DNA of 64,000 nucleotides, from assembly GCA_964571855.1 (NCBI GenBank), contig CAZNDO010000003.1:150722-214721 (forward strand), read 5' to 3'. The stretch comes from CAYYFX01 sp964571855 (GTDB lineage: Bacteria > ARS69). Under the pieces are notes generated by a model that was given only the letters and a program-made list of their open reading frames with translations, was not told where the DNA came from and ran no database searches. Shown here piece after piece: positions 8,589 to 17,142 of this stretch. Every line of letters begins with the position of its first letter. Position 1 is the first letter of the stretch. The position numbers were made by a program, and so were the translations under genes.

Positions 8589-9152
8589 ATGGCAGGGTTG
8601 ATCGATCGGATGATCCGCGCCGCGAAGCTGGACACGACGCTGTACGAGGAAGTGGAGTCGGATCCCGCGGCCACGGGGCAGGCGGTGGCGGTGGTGGCCA
8701 TCTCCGCCGTGGCAGCCGCGATCGGGTCGATCGGGGACGACGGCGGCGGCTTCGGCCCCTTCGGCGGGCTGTTCCTCGCGCTCCTGGGCTGGGTGGTCTG
8801 GGCGTTCCTTTGCCACATCCTCGGAACGAAGCTCCTGCCGGAGGCGACCACGCAGTCGAACCTGGGCGAGTTGCTGCGCACGACGGGCTTCGCCGCCTCC
8901 CCGGGGATCCTCCGCGTCCTCGGCGGGATCCCGGTCCTCGGCTGGCTCGTCAACGTGATCGCCGCGGTCTGGATGCTCGCCGCGTTCGTCATCGCGGTCC
9001 GCCAGGCGCTGGACTACCGCTCCACGGGGCGCGCGGTGGCGGTCGTGGTCCTGGCCTACGCGATCCAGCTGGGATTCATCCTGCTGCTGGGCGCGGCCAT
9101 CTTCGGCACGGCGTGGACCCTGTTCGGGGGCCATGGCGGCGGCCACCACTAG
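8589..9152 (+). CDS. Yip1-family integral membrane protein
   Basis: 187 residues with GGGAGGTG before the ATG. A soluble start (MAGLIDRMIRAAKLDTTLYEEVESDP) is followed by four to five hydrophobic segments at about 30-48, 57-78, 97-122 (AASPGILRVLGGIPVLGWLV), 122-140 and 150-178. The pattern, with GELLRTTGFAASPGIL between helices, is that of small bacterial Yip1-domain membrane proteins. Their function is unknown, and the family name comes from eukaryotic vesicle proteins. It ends in a histidine/glycine-rich GGHGGGHH tail that could bind metal. It is divergent from the HtrA gene and is probably transcribed alone. Confidence 0.75.
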   Translation: MAGLIDRMIRAAKLDTTLYEEVESDPAATGQAVAVVAISAVAAAIGSIGDDGGGFGPFGGLFLALLGWVVWAFLCHILGTKLLPEATTQSNLGELLRTTGFAASPGILRVLGGIPVLGWLVNVIAAVWMLAAFVIAVRQALDYRSTGRAVAVVVLAYAIQLGFILLLGAAIFGTAWTLFGGHGGGHH

Positions 9153-9158
9153 CCTGAC

Positions 9159-9180
9159 GCCCGGCCGCTAACCGCCGGGC
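9159..9180 (+). terminator. Short GC hairpin after the Yip1-family gene
   Basis: GCCCGGC (9159-9165) pairs with GCCGGGC (9174-9180), 7 nt after the stop, and is followed by GGCGTTCTG. The stem is short and the T content low, so this is a weak terminator candidate between the membrane protein and the inositol operon. Confidence 0.35.
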
Positions 9181-9235
9181 GGCGTTCTGCCGATCCCTCC
9201 CTGGCAAGCCGGCGCAGCGCCGGGGGGAGGCGGCG

Positions 9236-10267
9236 GTGGAGCGGATCCGGATCGGGGTGGCCGGCGCGGGACGCATCGGACGCCGGCATGCGGAGAACCT
9301 GGCGCACCTCGTGCCGGGCGCGTGCGTCGTGGCGGTGGCCGACCCGCGCGCGGACGCCGCGCGCGCCGCGGCCGCCGCGTGCCCGGGCGCCCGCCCCGTG
9401 GAGGACCCGCGCCGCCTGCTGGATGCGGCGGACGTGGACGCGGTCGTCCTCGCGTCCCCCACCGAGACGCACGCCCCGCTGCTCGAGGCCGCGGCCGCGG
9501 CCGGCAAACACGTGTTCTGCGAGAAGCCGCTGGATCTGGACCTCGAGCGCGCGCGCGCCGCCGTGGACGCCGTGCGCCGCGCCGGCGTGCTGCTGCAGCT
9601 CGGCTTCAACCGCCGCTGGGACCCGTCGTTCCGGCGCATCGCGGAGGCCGTGCGCGCCGGCGAGATCGGCGCGCCGCATCTCGTCCGCATCACGAGCCGG
9701 GACCCGTCGCCGCCGCCCGCGGAGTACGTGCGCGCATCCGGCGGGCTGTTCCTGGACATGACCATCCACGACCTGGACATGGCGCGCTTCGTCTCCGGAC
9801 GCGAGGCGGACACGGTGTACGCCGAGGGCAGCGTGCTCGTGGACGAGTCGATCGGCCGCGCAGGCGACGTGGACACCGCGGCCATCACGCTGCGCCTCGC
9901 GGGCGGCGCCCTCGCCCTCGTGGACAACTCGCGCCGCGCGGTCTACGGCTACGACCAGCGCGTGGAGGTGTTCGGATCGGCCGGGTGCCTGCTCTCCGGC
10001 AACGTGACGCCGACCACGGTGAGCCGATGGGACGCGGACGGACGCCACGGCGAGGCGCCGCTCCCGTTCTTCCTGGAGCGGTACCGCGAGTCCTACGTGG
10101 AGGAGCTGGCCGCGTTCGTGCGCTGCGTGCGCGAAGGCCGCGCGCCGGGCCCCGACGGCGACGACGGGTTGCGCGCGCTCGAGCTGGCGGAGTGCGCGCG
10201 CCGGTCCTGGCGCGAGCGCCGCCCCGTGTCCGTGCACGAAGTGGCCGCGAAGGTGCGCGCGGCGTGA
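9236..10267 (+). CDS. iolG: Inositol 2-dehydrogenase (Gfo/Idh/MocA family)
   Basis: First gene of the inositol operon, starting at GTG 9236 with GGGGGGAGG upstream. IolG oxidises myo-inositol to scyllo-inosose with NAD+. The 343-residue protein has a Rossmann motif GVAGAGRIG (7-15), CEKPL with Lys97, and DMTIHDLD with Asp173 and His177, matching the catalytic Lys/Asp/His of the family. Length is normal. The stop overlaps the next start by 4 nt (GTGA at 10264). The family is broad, but the four following genes make inositol the most likely substrate. Confidence 0.9.
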   Translation: MERIRIGVAGAGRIGRRHAENLAHLVPGACVVAVADPRADAARAAAAACPGARPVEDPRRLLDAADVDAVVLASPTETHAPLLEAAAAAGKHVFCEKPLDLDLERARAAVDAVRRAGVLLQLGFNRRWDPSFRRIAEAVRAGEIGAPHLVRITSRDPSPPPAEYVRASGGLFLDMTIHDLDMARFVSGREADTVYAEGSVLVDESIGRAGDVDTAAITLRLAGGALALVDNSRRAVYGYDQRVEVFGSAGCLLSGNVTPTTVSRWDADGRHGEAPLPFFLERYRESYVEELAAFVRCVREGRAPGPDGDDGLRALELAECARRSWRERRPVSVHEVAAKVRAA

Positions 10268-11067
10268 ACGCGGACGACCTCCTCGCGCCGCCGCCCGGCG
10301 ATTTCGACGGCCGCGTCACGCTCGTGTCCGAGGACGACGCGGCGTTCGCGCCCGGCCTCACGCTGGAGCTGCGCCGGCTGCGCGCCGGGGAGTCCGCACG
10401 GGAGCGCGATCCCCGCGAGAGCGCGTGGCTGCTCCTCGCGGGCGCGGGAGACGTGGCGGCCGGCGGCCCAGCCGCCGCCGTGGCGCGGCACTCGCTCTTC
10501 GACGCGGCGCCGTGGACGCTGCACGTGCCCGCGGACACCGAGGTTGCGGTCTCCGCGCGGGAGCCGTCCGAGTGGGCCGTGCTCCGCGCGACGAACCCGC
10601 GTCCCTTCGCCCCGCGGCTCTTCCGGCCCGACGAGTGCGAACGCGAGATCCGCGGCCGCGGGCTGGCGCAGGGCGCGTGCGAGCGCGAGGTGCGCCTGGT
10701 CTTCGATCGCGCCGCGCGCCCCGCGTCCGCCATGGTGCTCGGCGAGGTCGTGACCTATCCCGGCAAGTGGTCCAGCTACCCGCCGCACGCGCACCCGCAG
10801 AGCGAGGTGTACCACTACCGCACGGACCGGCCGGAGGGATACGGGCACGCGGAGTGCGGCGAGCGCGTGTTCCGCGTGCGCTCGGGACACACGCTGCGCA
10901 TCCCCGGCGGGCTCACCCACGCGCAGGCGGCCGCGCCGGGCTATGCACTCTGGTACCTGTGGGCGGTGCGGCACCTCCCGCACGCGCCGTACGAGGGGTT
11001 CGCCACGGAGCCGGCGCACGCGTGGATCCTGGATCCCGCGCGGCAGGGATGGAGGCCCGCGTCGTGA
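10264..11067 (+). CDS. iolB: 5-deoxy-glucuronate isomerase IolB
   Basis: 267 residues, GTG start within the stop of iolG. IolB isomerises 5-deoxy-glucuronate to 2-deoxy-5-keto-gluconate. The fold is a cupin duplication; the C-terminal half carries YPPHAHPQSEVYHYR, a metal-binding cluster typical of IolB, then YGHAECGERVFRVRSGHTLRIPGGLTHAQ. The N-terminal half is less conserved, as usual. It ends with TGA inside the next start (GTGA at 11064). Confidence 0.88.
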   Translation: MNADDLLAPPPGDFDGRVTLVSEDDAAFAPGLTLELRRLRAGESARERDPRESAWLLLAGAGDVAAGGPAAAVARHSLFDAAPWTLHVPADTEVAVSAREPSEWAVLRATNPRPFAPRLFRPDECEREIRGRGLAQGACEREVRLVFDRAARPASAMVLGEVVTYPGKWSSYPPHAHPQSEVYHYRTDRPEGYGHAECGERVFRVRSGHTLRIPGGLTHAQAAAPGYALWYLWAVRHLPHAPYEGFATEPAHAWILDPARQGWRPAS

Positions 11068-12938
11068 ACACGGTCCGACTCACCGCGGCCTCCGCGATCG
11101 TGGAGTTCTTGAAGCGGCAGTGGATCGAGCGCGACGGCGAGCGCCATCGCCTCGTGCGCGCGGTCGCGGGGATCTTCGGCCACGGCAACGTGGCGGGCCT
11201 CGGCCAGGCGCTCGCGGAGCGCGGCGGCGCGGACCTGCCCTACCTGCAGCCCAAGAACGAGCAGGCCATGGTGCACCTCGCCGCCGCGTACGCGAAGGCC
11301 GTGCACCGCCTCGGCACGATCGCCTGCACCACCTCGGTGGGCCCGGGTGCCACGAACATGGTCACCGGCGCGGCCGGCGCCACGATCAACCGCCTGCCGG
11401 TGCTGCTCCTCCCCGGCGACGTCTTCGCCTCGCGCTTGCCCGCACCCGTGCTGCAGCAGCTCGAGGCGCGCGGCGCCGGCGACGTCTCCGTCAACGACTG
11501 CTTCCGTCCGGTCGCGCGCTTCTGGGACCGCATCACGCGCCCCGAGCAGCTCCTCGCGTCCTTGCCCGAGGCGATGCGCGTGCTCGCGTCCCCCGTGGAG
11601 ACCGGCGCCGTGGTCGTGTGCCTGCCCGAGGACGTGCAGACCGAGGCGTGGGACTTCCCGGCCGCGTTCCTGGCGGATCGCGTGCACGTCGTGTCGCGCC
11701 CGCGGCCGGACGCCGCCGCGCTGGCCGCGCTCGTGACGCGGCTCCGGTCGGCGGCGCGGCCGCTGCTGGTGGCGGGCGGTGGCGTGCACTACGCCGGGGC
11801 GGCGTGCGCGCTGCGCGCCCTCGCGGACCGCACCGGCATCCCGGTGGCGGTCACGCAGGCCGGCAAGGGCGCCTTGCCCGACGACCACCCGTTCTGCCTC
11901 GGCGCGATCGGCGTCACCGGAACCTCCGCCGCGAACGAGGCCGCGCGCGCCGCCGACCTCGTGCTCCTCGCCGGCACGCGCCTCTCGGACTTCACGACCG
12001 CGTCGCACACGCTCTTCGCGAACCCGGACGTCCGCTTCGCCTCGATCCAGCTCGACCCCTTCGACGCGGCGAAGCTCGGTGCGCTGCCCGTGGTCGCCGA
12101 CGCGAGGGTGGCGCTGGAGGAGCTGGCCGCGGCGCTCGCGGGGTGGCGCGTGCCCGACGACCACGCGCACGCGATCGCGGCAGCGCGCGCCGCGTGGGAG
12201 GAGGCGTGGCGATCCGTCGTCCGTCCGCCGCGCGCGGACCGGCGCGGGCTCACCCAGGCCGAGGTCATCGGGATCCTGCGCGAGCACCTCGGCGCGGACG
12301 CCACGATCGTGCACGCCGCCGGCGGGCTGCCCGGGGACCTGCACAAGCTCTGGCGCTCCCGCTGCGCCGGCGACTACCACGCGGAGTACGGCTACTCCTG
12401 CATGGGCTACGAGATCGCGGGCGCGCTCGGCGTGAAGCTGGCGCGCCCGGAGCGCGAGGTCTTCGCGCTGGTCGGCGACGGCAGCTGGCTCATGTTGCAC
12501 GCCGAGCTGGTGACGTCGCTGCAGGAGGGCGCGAAGATCACGGTCGTCCTGTTCGACAACGGCGGCTACCGCTGCATCCACGCGCTGCAGGAGAGCTGCG
12601 GTGGCCGCCCCTTCGGCAACGAGTTCCGGCGCCGCACGGACGGCGAGCTGGCCGGCGACCTCCTGGAGATCGACTACGCGGCGGCCGCCCGCGCGCTCGG
12701 CGCGGTCGGCCTGCGCGCGGACACGCCGGACGCGCTCGCCGCGGCCCTCGCGGACGCGCGCGCCGCCGACCGGAGCGTGGTGGTGCACGTGCGCACGGAG
12801 GCGGGGCCGCCCGTGCCGTCGTCCGCGTGGTGGGACGTCCCGGTGGCGGAGACGTCGGGCGACGCGGCGGTGGTCGCCGCGCGGCGCCGGTGGACGGAGG
12901 CCGCGGCCGCCCGCCGCTGGCACGGGGGGACGCGATGA
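11064..12938 (+). CDS. iolD: 3D-trihydroxycyclohexane-1,2-dione hydrolase IolD
   Basis: Thiamine-diphosphate enzyme that opens the ring of trihydroxycyclohexane-1,2-dione to give 5-deoxy-glucuronate. The GTG at 11064 is preferred because GGAGG lies 8 nt before it and it reproduces the GTGA overlap seen throughout the operon; an ATG at 11049 is possible. The 624 residues show the ThDP-enzyme order: PYR domain with PKNEQAMVHLAAAYAK (Glu for cofactor activation), central domain, and PP domain with the GDGSW...LVLFDN-type cofactor site (VGDGSWLMLHAELVTSLQEG and VVLFDNGGYRCIH). Typical IolD length is 620-645. The stop overlaps the iolE start (ATGA at 12935). Confidence 0.92.
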   Translation: MNTVRLTAASAIVEFLKRQWIERDGERHRLVRAVAGIFGHGNVAGLGQALAERGGADLPYLQPKNEQAMVHLAAAYAKAVHRLGTIACTTSVGPGATNMVTGAAGATINRLPVLLLPGDVFASRLPAPVLQQLEARGAGDVSVNDCFRPVARFWDRITRPEQLLASLPEAMRVLASPVETGAVVVCLPEDVQTEAWDFPAAFLADRVHVVSRPRPDAAALAALVTRLRSAARPLLVAGGGVHYAGAACALRALADRTGIPVAVTQAGKGALPDDHPFCLGAIGVTGTSAANEAARAADLVLLAGTRLSDFTTASHTLFANPDVRFASIQLDPFDAAKLGALPVVADARVALEELAAALAGWRVPDDHAHAIAAARAAWEEAWRSVVRPPRADRRGLTQAEVIGILREHLGADATIVHAAGGLPGDLHKLWRSRCAGDYHAEYGYSCMGYEIAGALGVKLARPEREVFALVGDGSWLMLHAELVTSLQEGAKITVVLFDNGGYRCIHALQESCGGRPFGNEFRRRTDGELAGDLLEIDYAAAARALGAVGLRADTPDALAAALADARAADRSVVVHVRTEAGPPVPSSAWWDVPVAETSGDAAVVAARRRWTEAAAARRWHGGTR

Positions 12939-13840
12939 ACGCGCTGGGCGGGAACGTCCGCGTGGGGATCAACCCCATCGCGTGGACGAACGACGACTTC
13001 CACGAGCTGGGCGACGACATCCCGCTGGAGCGCTGCCTCGCCGAGGCGCACGCCGCCGGCTACGCGGGCATCGAGCTGGGCCGCAAGCTCCCGCGCGATC
13101 CGGCGGCGCTGCGCGACGTGCTGGGCGCCGCCGGCCTCGCGCTCGTCTCCGGGTGGCACAGCCTGCACCTGCGCGAGAACCCGGTGCACGAGGAGCGCCG
13201 GCGCTTCCGCGCGCACCTCGCGCTCCTCGGCGCGCTCGGGTGCCGCGTGGCGATCGTGGCGGAGTGCTCCGGTCGCACGTACACCGACCGGGCGGCGCCG
13301 CTCCGCTTCGGTCCCGCCGCCCCGCGCCTGGACGACGCGGCGATGTCCGCGCTCGCGCGCGGGCTGGGCGAACTCGCGGCGCTGGCCGCAGACGCCGGCA
13401 TGGCGCTGGCGTACCACCCGCACGCGGGAACGGTCATCCAGGACGCCGAGGACGTGGACCGCCTGTTCACGCGCGCGCGCACCGCCGGGCTCCTGTTCGA
13501 CTCCGGGCACCTCGCGCTCGCCGGATCCGATCCCCTGGACATGCTGCGCCGCTGGGGCGATCGCGTGACGCACGTGCACCTGAAGAACGTGCGCCCGGCC
13601 GTGGCGCAACGCGCCCGCGCCGAAGGCCACAGCTTCGAGCGCGCCGTGAAATCCGGCGTGTTCACGGTGCCGGGCGATCCCGAGGGCGGCGTGGACTTCG
13701 ACGCGGTATTCGCGGAGCTCGCGCGCCTCGGCTACGCGGGCTGGCTGGTGGTCGAGGCCGAGCAGGATCCGGCCGTGGCGGAGCCTTCCGAGTACGCGCG
13801 ACGCGGGCGCGAGCACGTGCGCGCCGCGGCGGGAGTGTGA
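12935..13840 (+). CDS. iolE: myo-Inosose-2 dehydratase IolE
   Basis: 301 residues, xylose-isomerase-like TIM barrel. It dehydrates scyllo-inosose to trihydroxycyclohexane-1,2-dione. GINPIAWTNDDFHELGDDI near the N-terminus is characteristic of IolE. Putative metal ligands and active-site pieces are AECSGR, YHPHAGTVIQ, DSGHLALAG and HVHLKNVRP, with VVEAEQDP near the end. The pathway order is IolG, IolE, IolD, IolB, all encoded here. The stop overlaps the start of the transaldolase gene (GTGA at 13837). Confidence 0.92.
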   Translation: MNALGGNVRVGINPIAWTNDDFHELGDDIPLERCLAEAHAAGYAGIELGRKLPRDPAALRDVLGAAGLALVSGWHSLHLRENPVHEERRRFRAHLALLGALGCRVAIVAECSGRTYTDRAAPLRFGPAAPRLDDAAMSALARGLGELAALAADAGMALAYHPHAGTVIQDAEDVDRLFTRARTAGLLFDSGHLALAGSDPLDMLRRWGDRVTHVHLKNVRPAVAQRARAEGHSFERAVKSGVFTVPGDPEGGVDFDAVFAELARLGYAGWLVVEAEQDPAVAEPSEYARRGREHVRAAAGV

Positions 13841-14904
13841 CCGTGGCCGCGGCCTCGAACCTTTGGCGGACGATCGCGCTCGGCGTGGAGTTCTGGAACG
13901 ACTCCTGCGATGCCGCGGAGCTGGCCGAGGCGGTGGCGATCGGCGCGGTCGGCGCCACGTCGAACCCGGTCATCGTGGGGCAGGCCGTGGAGGCCGCGCC
14001 GGCCACGTGGCTGCCCGTCGTGGACGGGCTCGTGCGCGCCGACTCCGGCGCCACGGAGGACGACGTGGCGTGGCGGCTGATCGAGCGCGTCGTGACGGAC
14101 GCGGCGAAGCTGCTCGCGCCGGCGCACCGGAAGACCGGCGGCCGCGCGGGGTGGTTGTGCGCGCAGGTGGACCCGCGGCTGCACCGCAACGCCGGGCGCA
14201 TGGTGGAGCACGCGGAGCGGCTGGCGGCGCTGGCCCCGAACATCGCGGTGAAGATCCCCGCCACGGCCGCCGGCGTGACCGCCATCGAGGAGCTGGCGGC
14301 GCGCGGCATCCGCACGAACGCCACCGTGTCGTTCACCGTGGCGCAGGCCGTGGCGTGCGCCGAGGCGGTGGAGCGCGGCGTGGCGCGCGCGGCGGCGGCC
14401 GGCCGGGACCCCGGTTCCTTCGCCCCGTACGTCACGATCATGATCGGCCGCGTGGACGACTACGTGCGCCGCCTCGCCGACGAGCGCGGCGTGGCCATCG
14501 ACCCCGCCCACCCGCACCGCGCCGGGATCGCCGTCTTCAAGCAGGCGCATCGCGTGTTCGTGCGCCGTCGCTTCCGTGCGAAGCTCCTCGCCGCCGCGTA
14601 CCGCCACCCGCTGCACTGGACCGAGCTGATCGGGCCGGGGATCGTGCAGTCCATCCCGTACGCCTGGTGGAAGCGGTTCGAGGCGTCGTCGCTCGCGCCA
14701 CGCCCCTCGCTGGAGGAGCCGGTAGCGGACGACGTGCTGGACTCGCTCCGCGGGAGCTTCCCGGAGTTCGTCGCCGCGCACGACGAGGCGGGGCTCGCGC
14801 CCGAGGAGTTCGCCGGGTACGGCGCCAGCGTCCACACCCTGCGGCAATTCCTGGACGGCTACGACCGGCTCGTCTCCCTCGTACGGGACCGGATGGTCCG
14901 CTGA
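13837..14904 (+). CDS. Transaldolase-family protein coupled to the inositol genes
   Basis: 355 residues, GTG start overlapping the iolE stop. It shows transaldolase hallmarks: WNDSCDAAEL near residue 20, TSNPVIVGQA (41-50), VKIPAT with the likely Schiff-base Lys139, and TNATVSFT (160-167). Transaldolases move a dihydroxyacetone unit from a ketose to an aldehyde acceptor. Standard inositol operons instead carry iolC (kinase) and iolJ (aldolase), absent here. By analogy with sulfoglycolytic transaldolase, this enzyme could split 2-deoxy-5-keto-gluconate into malonate semialdehyde and transfer the C3 unit to glyceraldehyde 3-phosphate. That role is inference; a pentose-phosphate transaldolase placed by chance is the alternative, though the tight overlap argues against it. 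Confidence 0.8.
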   Translation: MTVAAASNLWRTIALGVEFWNDSCDAAELAEAVAIGAVGATSNPVIVGQAVEAAPATWLPVVDGLVRADSGATEDDVAWRLIERVVTDAAKLLAPAHRKTGGRAGWLCAQVDPRLHRNAGRMVEHAERLAALAPNIAVKIPATAAGVTAIEELAARGIRTNATVSFTVAQAVACAEAVERGVARAAAAGRDPGSFAPYVTIMIGRVDDYVRRLADERGVAIDPAHPHRAGIAVFKQAHRVFVRRRFRAKLLAAAYRHPLHWTELIGPGIVQSIPYAWWKRFEASSLAPRPSLEEPVADDVLDSLRGSFPEFVAAHDEAGLAPEEFAGYGASVHTLRQFLDGYDRLVSLVRDRMVR

Positions 14905-14950
14905 CGCCGCCGGCGTGGTAGCCTCCCTGCGTCCCCGACGGAGGGAGCCC

Positions 14951-15145
14951 ATGCCATCCGATCGTCCCCGCTGCCTCGCCTGCGACCGCGACTCCGACGC
15001 CACCCCGCTCGTCGCCCTCGAGCACCGCGGCGCCCGCGCGTGGATCTGCCCGCAGCATCTTCCCGTGCTGATCCACGATCCCGCCCGCCTCGTGGGCCGG
15101 CTCGAGGGCGCGGAGAACCTCCGCCCCGCCGACCACCACGACTGA
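14951..15145 (+). CDS. Small conserved-type zinc-binding protein
   Basis: 64 residues; GGAGGGAGCCC directly precedes the ATG at 14951. RCLACDRDSD near the N-terminus and WICPQHLPVLIHDP further on supply CxxC and CxxH pairs, enough for one zinc site. No signal peptide or helix is evident. The function is unknown. A TAGCCT hexamer about 30 nt upstream could be a -10 element. It sits 15 nt before the ParB-domain gene and may be co-transcribed with it. Confidence 0.6.
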   Translation: MPSDRPRCLACDRDSDATPLVALEHRGARAWICPQHLPVLIHDPARLVGRLEGAENLRPADHHD

Positions 15146-15160
15146 CCCGCGGGAGGACCC

Positions 15161-16135
15161 ATGGCCGCGCCGAAGTCCGAGAAGAAGAAGGCCCCGGCGA
15201 AGCGGCGGAAGAAGGGGGCGGAGCCGGAGTCGCGCGGGCTCGCCGCGCGCGAGCTGCGCGGCGGCGCGCCGCCGGCCGACGTGGAGGCGCTGGCGCGGCG
15301 CGTGGCGGAGGACGGCGGCGAGGCGCTGGCCGCGTTCCGCGACCCGCTCGGCGGCCACTGGCAGGTGTTCGCCGCGCTGCCCGTGGCGCTCGTGGAGCCC
15401 ACGCCCTACCAGCGCGACCTCTCCGCGCCGCACGTGAAGCGGCTCGCCGCGGCCATCGACAAGCTCGGCCGCTACCTGGATCCCGTGATCGCGGTGCGCA
15501 CCGACGACGGGAAGTACTGGACCCCGAACGGACACCACCGCCTCGCCGCGATGCGCTCGCTCGGCGCGCGCTCCATCGCCGCGCTCGTGGTCCCGGAGGA
15601 GGAGGTGGCGCGGCGGATCCTGCTGCTGAACACGGAGAAGGCGCACAACCTGCGCGAGCGCGCGCTGGAGGTGGCGCGGCTGGCCGAGTCCATCGCGCCC
15701 CTGGATCCGCGCCCCGAGAAGGACTTCGCGGCGGAGTTCGAGGAGCCGGCGCTGCTGACGCTGGGCTTCTGCTATGCGGAGCGCGGCCGCTTCGCGGGCG
15801 GCGCGTTCCGCCCGGCGATCGCGCGCGTGGAGGCGTTCCTGGACGCGAAGCTGCCGGCGGCGCTGGAGGTCCGCCGGGACCGCGCGGCGCGCGTGCTCGC
15901 GCTGGAGGACGCGGTGAACGATGCCGTGGCGAAGCTCAAGAAGAAGGGGTTGGACAGCCCGTACCTCAAGGCGTTCGTGGTGGCGCGCATCGATCCGCTC
16001 CGCTTCCGCCGCGGGGCGAAGGGCGAGTTCGACGACGTGGTCGCGAAGATGACGCGCGCCGCCCAGGCGTTCGACGCGGGGAAGGTCCGCGCCGACCAGG
16101 TGGCGAAGAGCGGCGGGGCACCCGAGGAGTCATGA
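15161..16135 (+). CDS. ParB/Srx-domain protein lacking an evident HTH
   Basis: 324 residues. A lysine/arginine-rich start (APKSEKKKAPAKRRKK) is followed by a ParB-like domain at about 70-165: VEPTPYQRDLSAPHVKRLAAAI, DPVIAVRTDDGKYWTPNGHHRLAAMRSLG. The GHHRLAA box replaces the GxRRxxA of chromosome-partitioning ParB. The C-terminal half is helical and charged but shows no recognisable helix-turn-helix or dimer domain. No parA lies beside it, so a partitioning role is doubtful. A nucleotide-binding or DNA-associated function of a stand-alone ParB domain is more likely. The stop overlaps the dehydrogenase start (ATGA). Confidence 0.7.
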   Translation: MAAPKSEKKKAPAKRRKKGAEPESRGLAARELRGGAPPADVEALARRVAEDGGEALAAFRDPLGGHWQVFAALPVALVEPTPYQRDLSAPHVKRLAAAIDKLGRYLDPVIAVRTDDGKYWTPNGHHRLAAMRSLGARSIAALVVPEEEVARRILLLNTEKAHNLRERALEVARLAESIAPLDPRPEKDFAAEFEEPALLTLGFCYAERGRFAGGAFRPAIARVEAFLDAKLPAALEVRRDRAARVLALEDAVNDAVAKLKKKGLDSPYLKAFVVARIDPLRFRRGAKGEFDDVVAKMTRAAQAFDAGKVRADQVAKSGGAPEES

Positions 16136-17142
16136 GGGCGATGGTCCTGGACGCGCCGGGGCGCCCGCTCCGCGCGGCCGACCTCGCGCGCCCGGTCCCG
16201 GGGCCGGGACAGGTCCTCCTGGAGGTCCGCGCGTGCGCCGTGTGCCGCACGGACCTGCACGTGGTGGACGGGGAGCTTCCGCAGGCGAAGCGGCCGCTGA
16301 TCCCGGGACACGAGATCGTCGGCGTCGTGGCGGAGACCGGTGCGGGCGTGGCGACGCCGGCGCGCGGCGCGCGCGTGGGCGTGCCGTGGCTCGCGTGGAC
16401 GTGCGGCGCGTGCGCGCGCTGCCGCGCCGGCGCCGAGAACCTGTGCGCGTCCGCGCGCTTCACGGGCTGCACGGTGGACGGCGGCTACGCGGAGTTCGCG
16501 GTCGCGGACGCGCGCTTCTGCTTCCCGCTCCCGGATGGCTACGACGACGCGCACGCCGCGCCGCTCCTGTGCGCCGGGCTGATCGGGCACCGCGCGTACC
16601 GGCTCGCCACGGAACATCCCTTCGGCGGCGAAGCCGCGCGCGTGGGCCTGTACGGCTTCGGCGCGGCGGCGCACCTCGTGGCGCAGGTGGCGGCCGCGGA
16701 CGGGCGGCAGGTCCTCGCCTTCACCCGCCGCGGCGATGCGGACGCTCAGCGGCAGGCGCGCTCGCTCGGCGCCGCGTGGGCCGGCGGCTCCGACGAGGCG
16801 CCGCCCGCCCCGCTGGATGCGGCCATCCTCTTCGCGCCGGTCGGCGCGCTCGTGCCGGCCGCGCTCGCCGCCGTGCGCCCGGGCGGGATCGTGGTGTGCG
16901 CGGGGATCCACATGACGGACATCCCGTCCTTTCCCTACGCGCGGCTGTGGGAGGAGCGCACCGTGCGCTCCGTGGCGAACCTGACGCGGGAGGACGCCGT
17001 CTCGTTCCTGCAGCGCGCGGCGCGAACGCCGCTGCGCGTGGACGTGCGGACGTACGTGCTGGCGGAGGCGAACGAAGCGCTTGCCGATCTGCGCGGCGGC
17101 CGGCTGACCGGGGCGGCCGTGCTCGTCCCGGAGGCGATCTAG
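16132..17142 (+). CDS. Zinc-dependent alcohol dehydrogenase (MDR superfamily)
   Basis: 336 residues, ATG overlapping the upstream stop. Medium-chain dehydrogenase with the catalytic zinc region CAVCRTDLH and PGHEIVG, the structural-zinc cluster CGACARCRAGAENLC, and a cofactor segment VGLYGFGAAAHLV. The AGIHMTDIPSFPYARLWEERTVRSVANLTR stretch is typical of the subgroup annotated as zinc-binding alcohol dehydrogenase family protein (AdhA-like). It oxidises alcohols or reduces aldehydes with NAD(P). The physiological substrate is unknown. It ends in CTAG, sharing four bases with the convergent SGNH gene. Confidence 0.85.
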   Translation: MRAMVLDAPGRPLRAADLARPVPGPGQVLLEVRACAVCRTDLHVVDGELPQAKRPLIPGHEIVGVVAETGAGVATPARGARVGVPWLAWTCGACARCRAGAENLCASARFTGCTVDGGYAEFAVADARFCFPLPDGYDDAHAAPLLCAGLIGHRAYRLATEHPFGGEAARVGLYGFGAAAHLVAQVAAADGRQVLAFTRRGDADAQRQARSLGAAWAGGSDEAPPAPLDAAILFAPVGALVPAALAAVRPGGIVVCAGIHMTDIPSFPYARLWEERTVRSVANLTREDAVSFLQRAARTPLRVDVRTYVLAEANEALADLRGGRLTGAAVLVPEAI

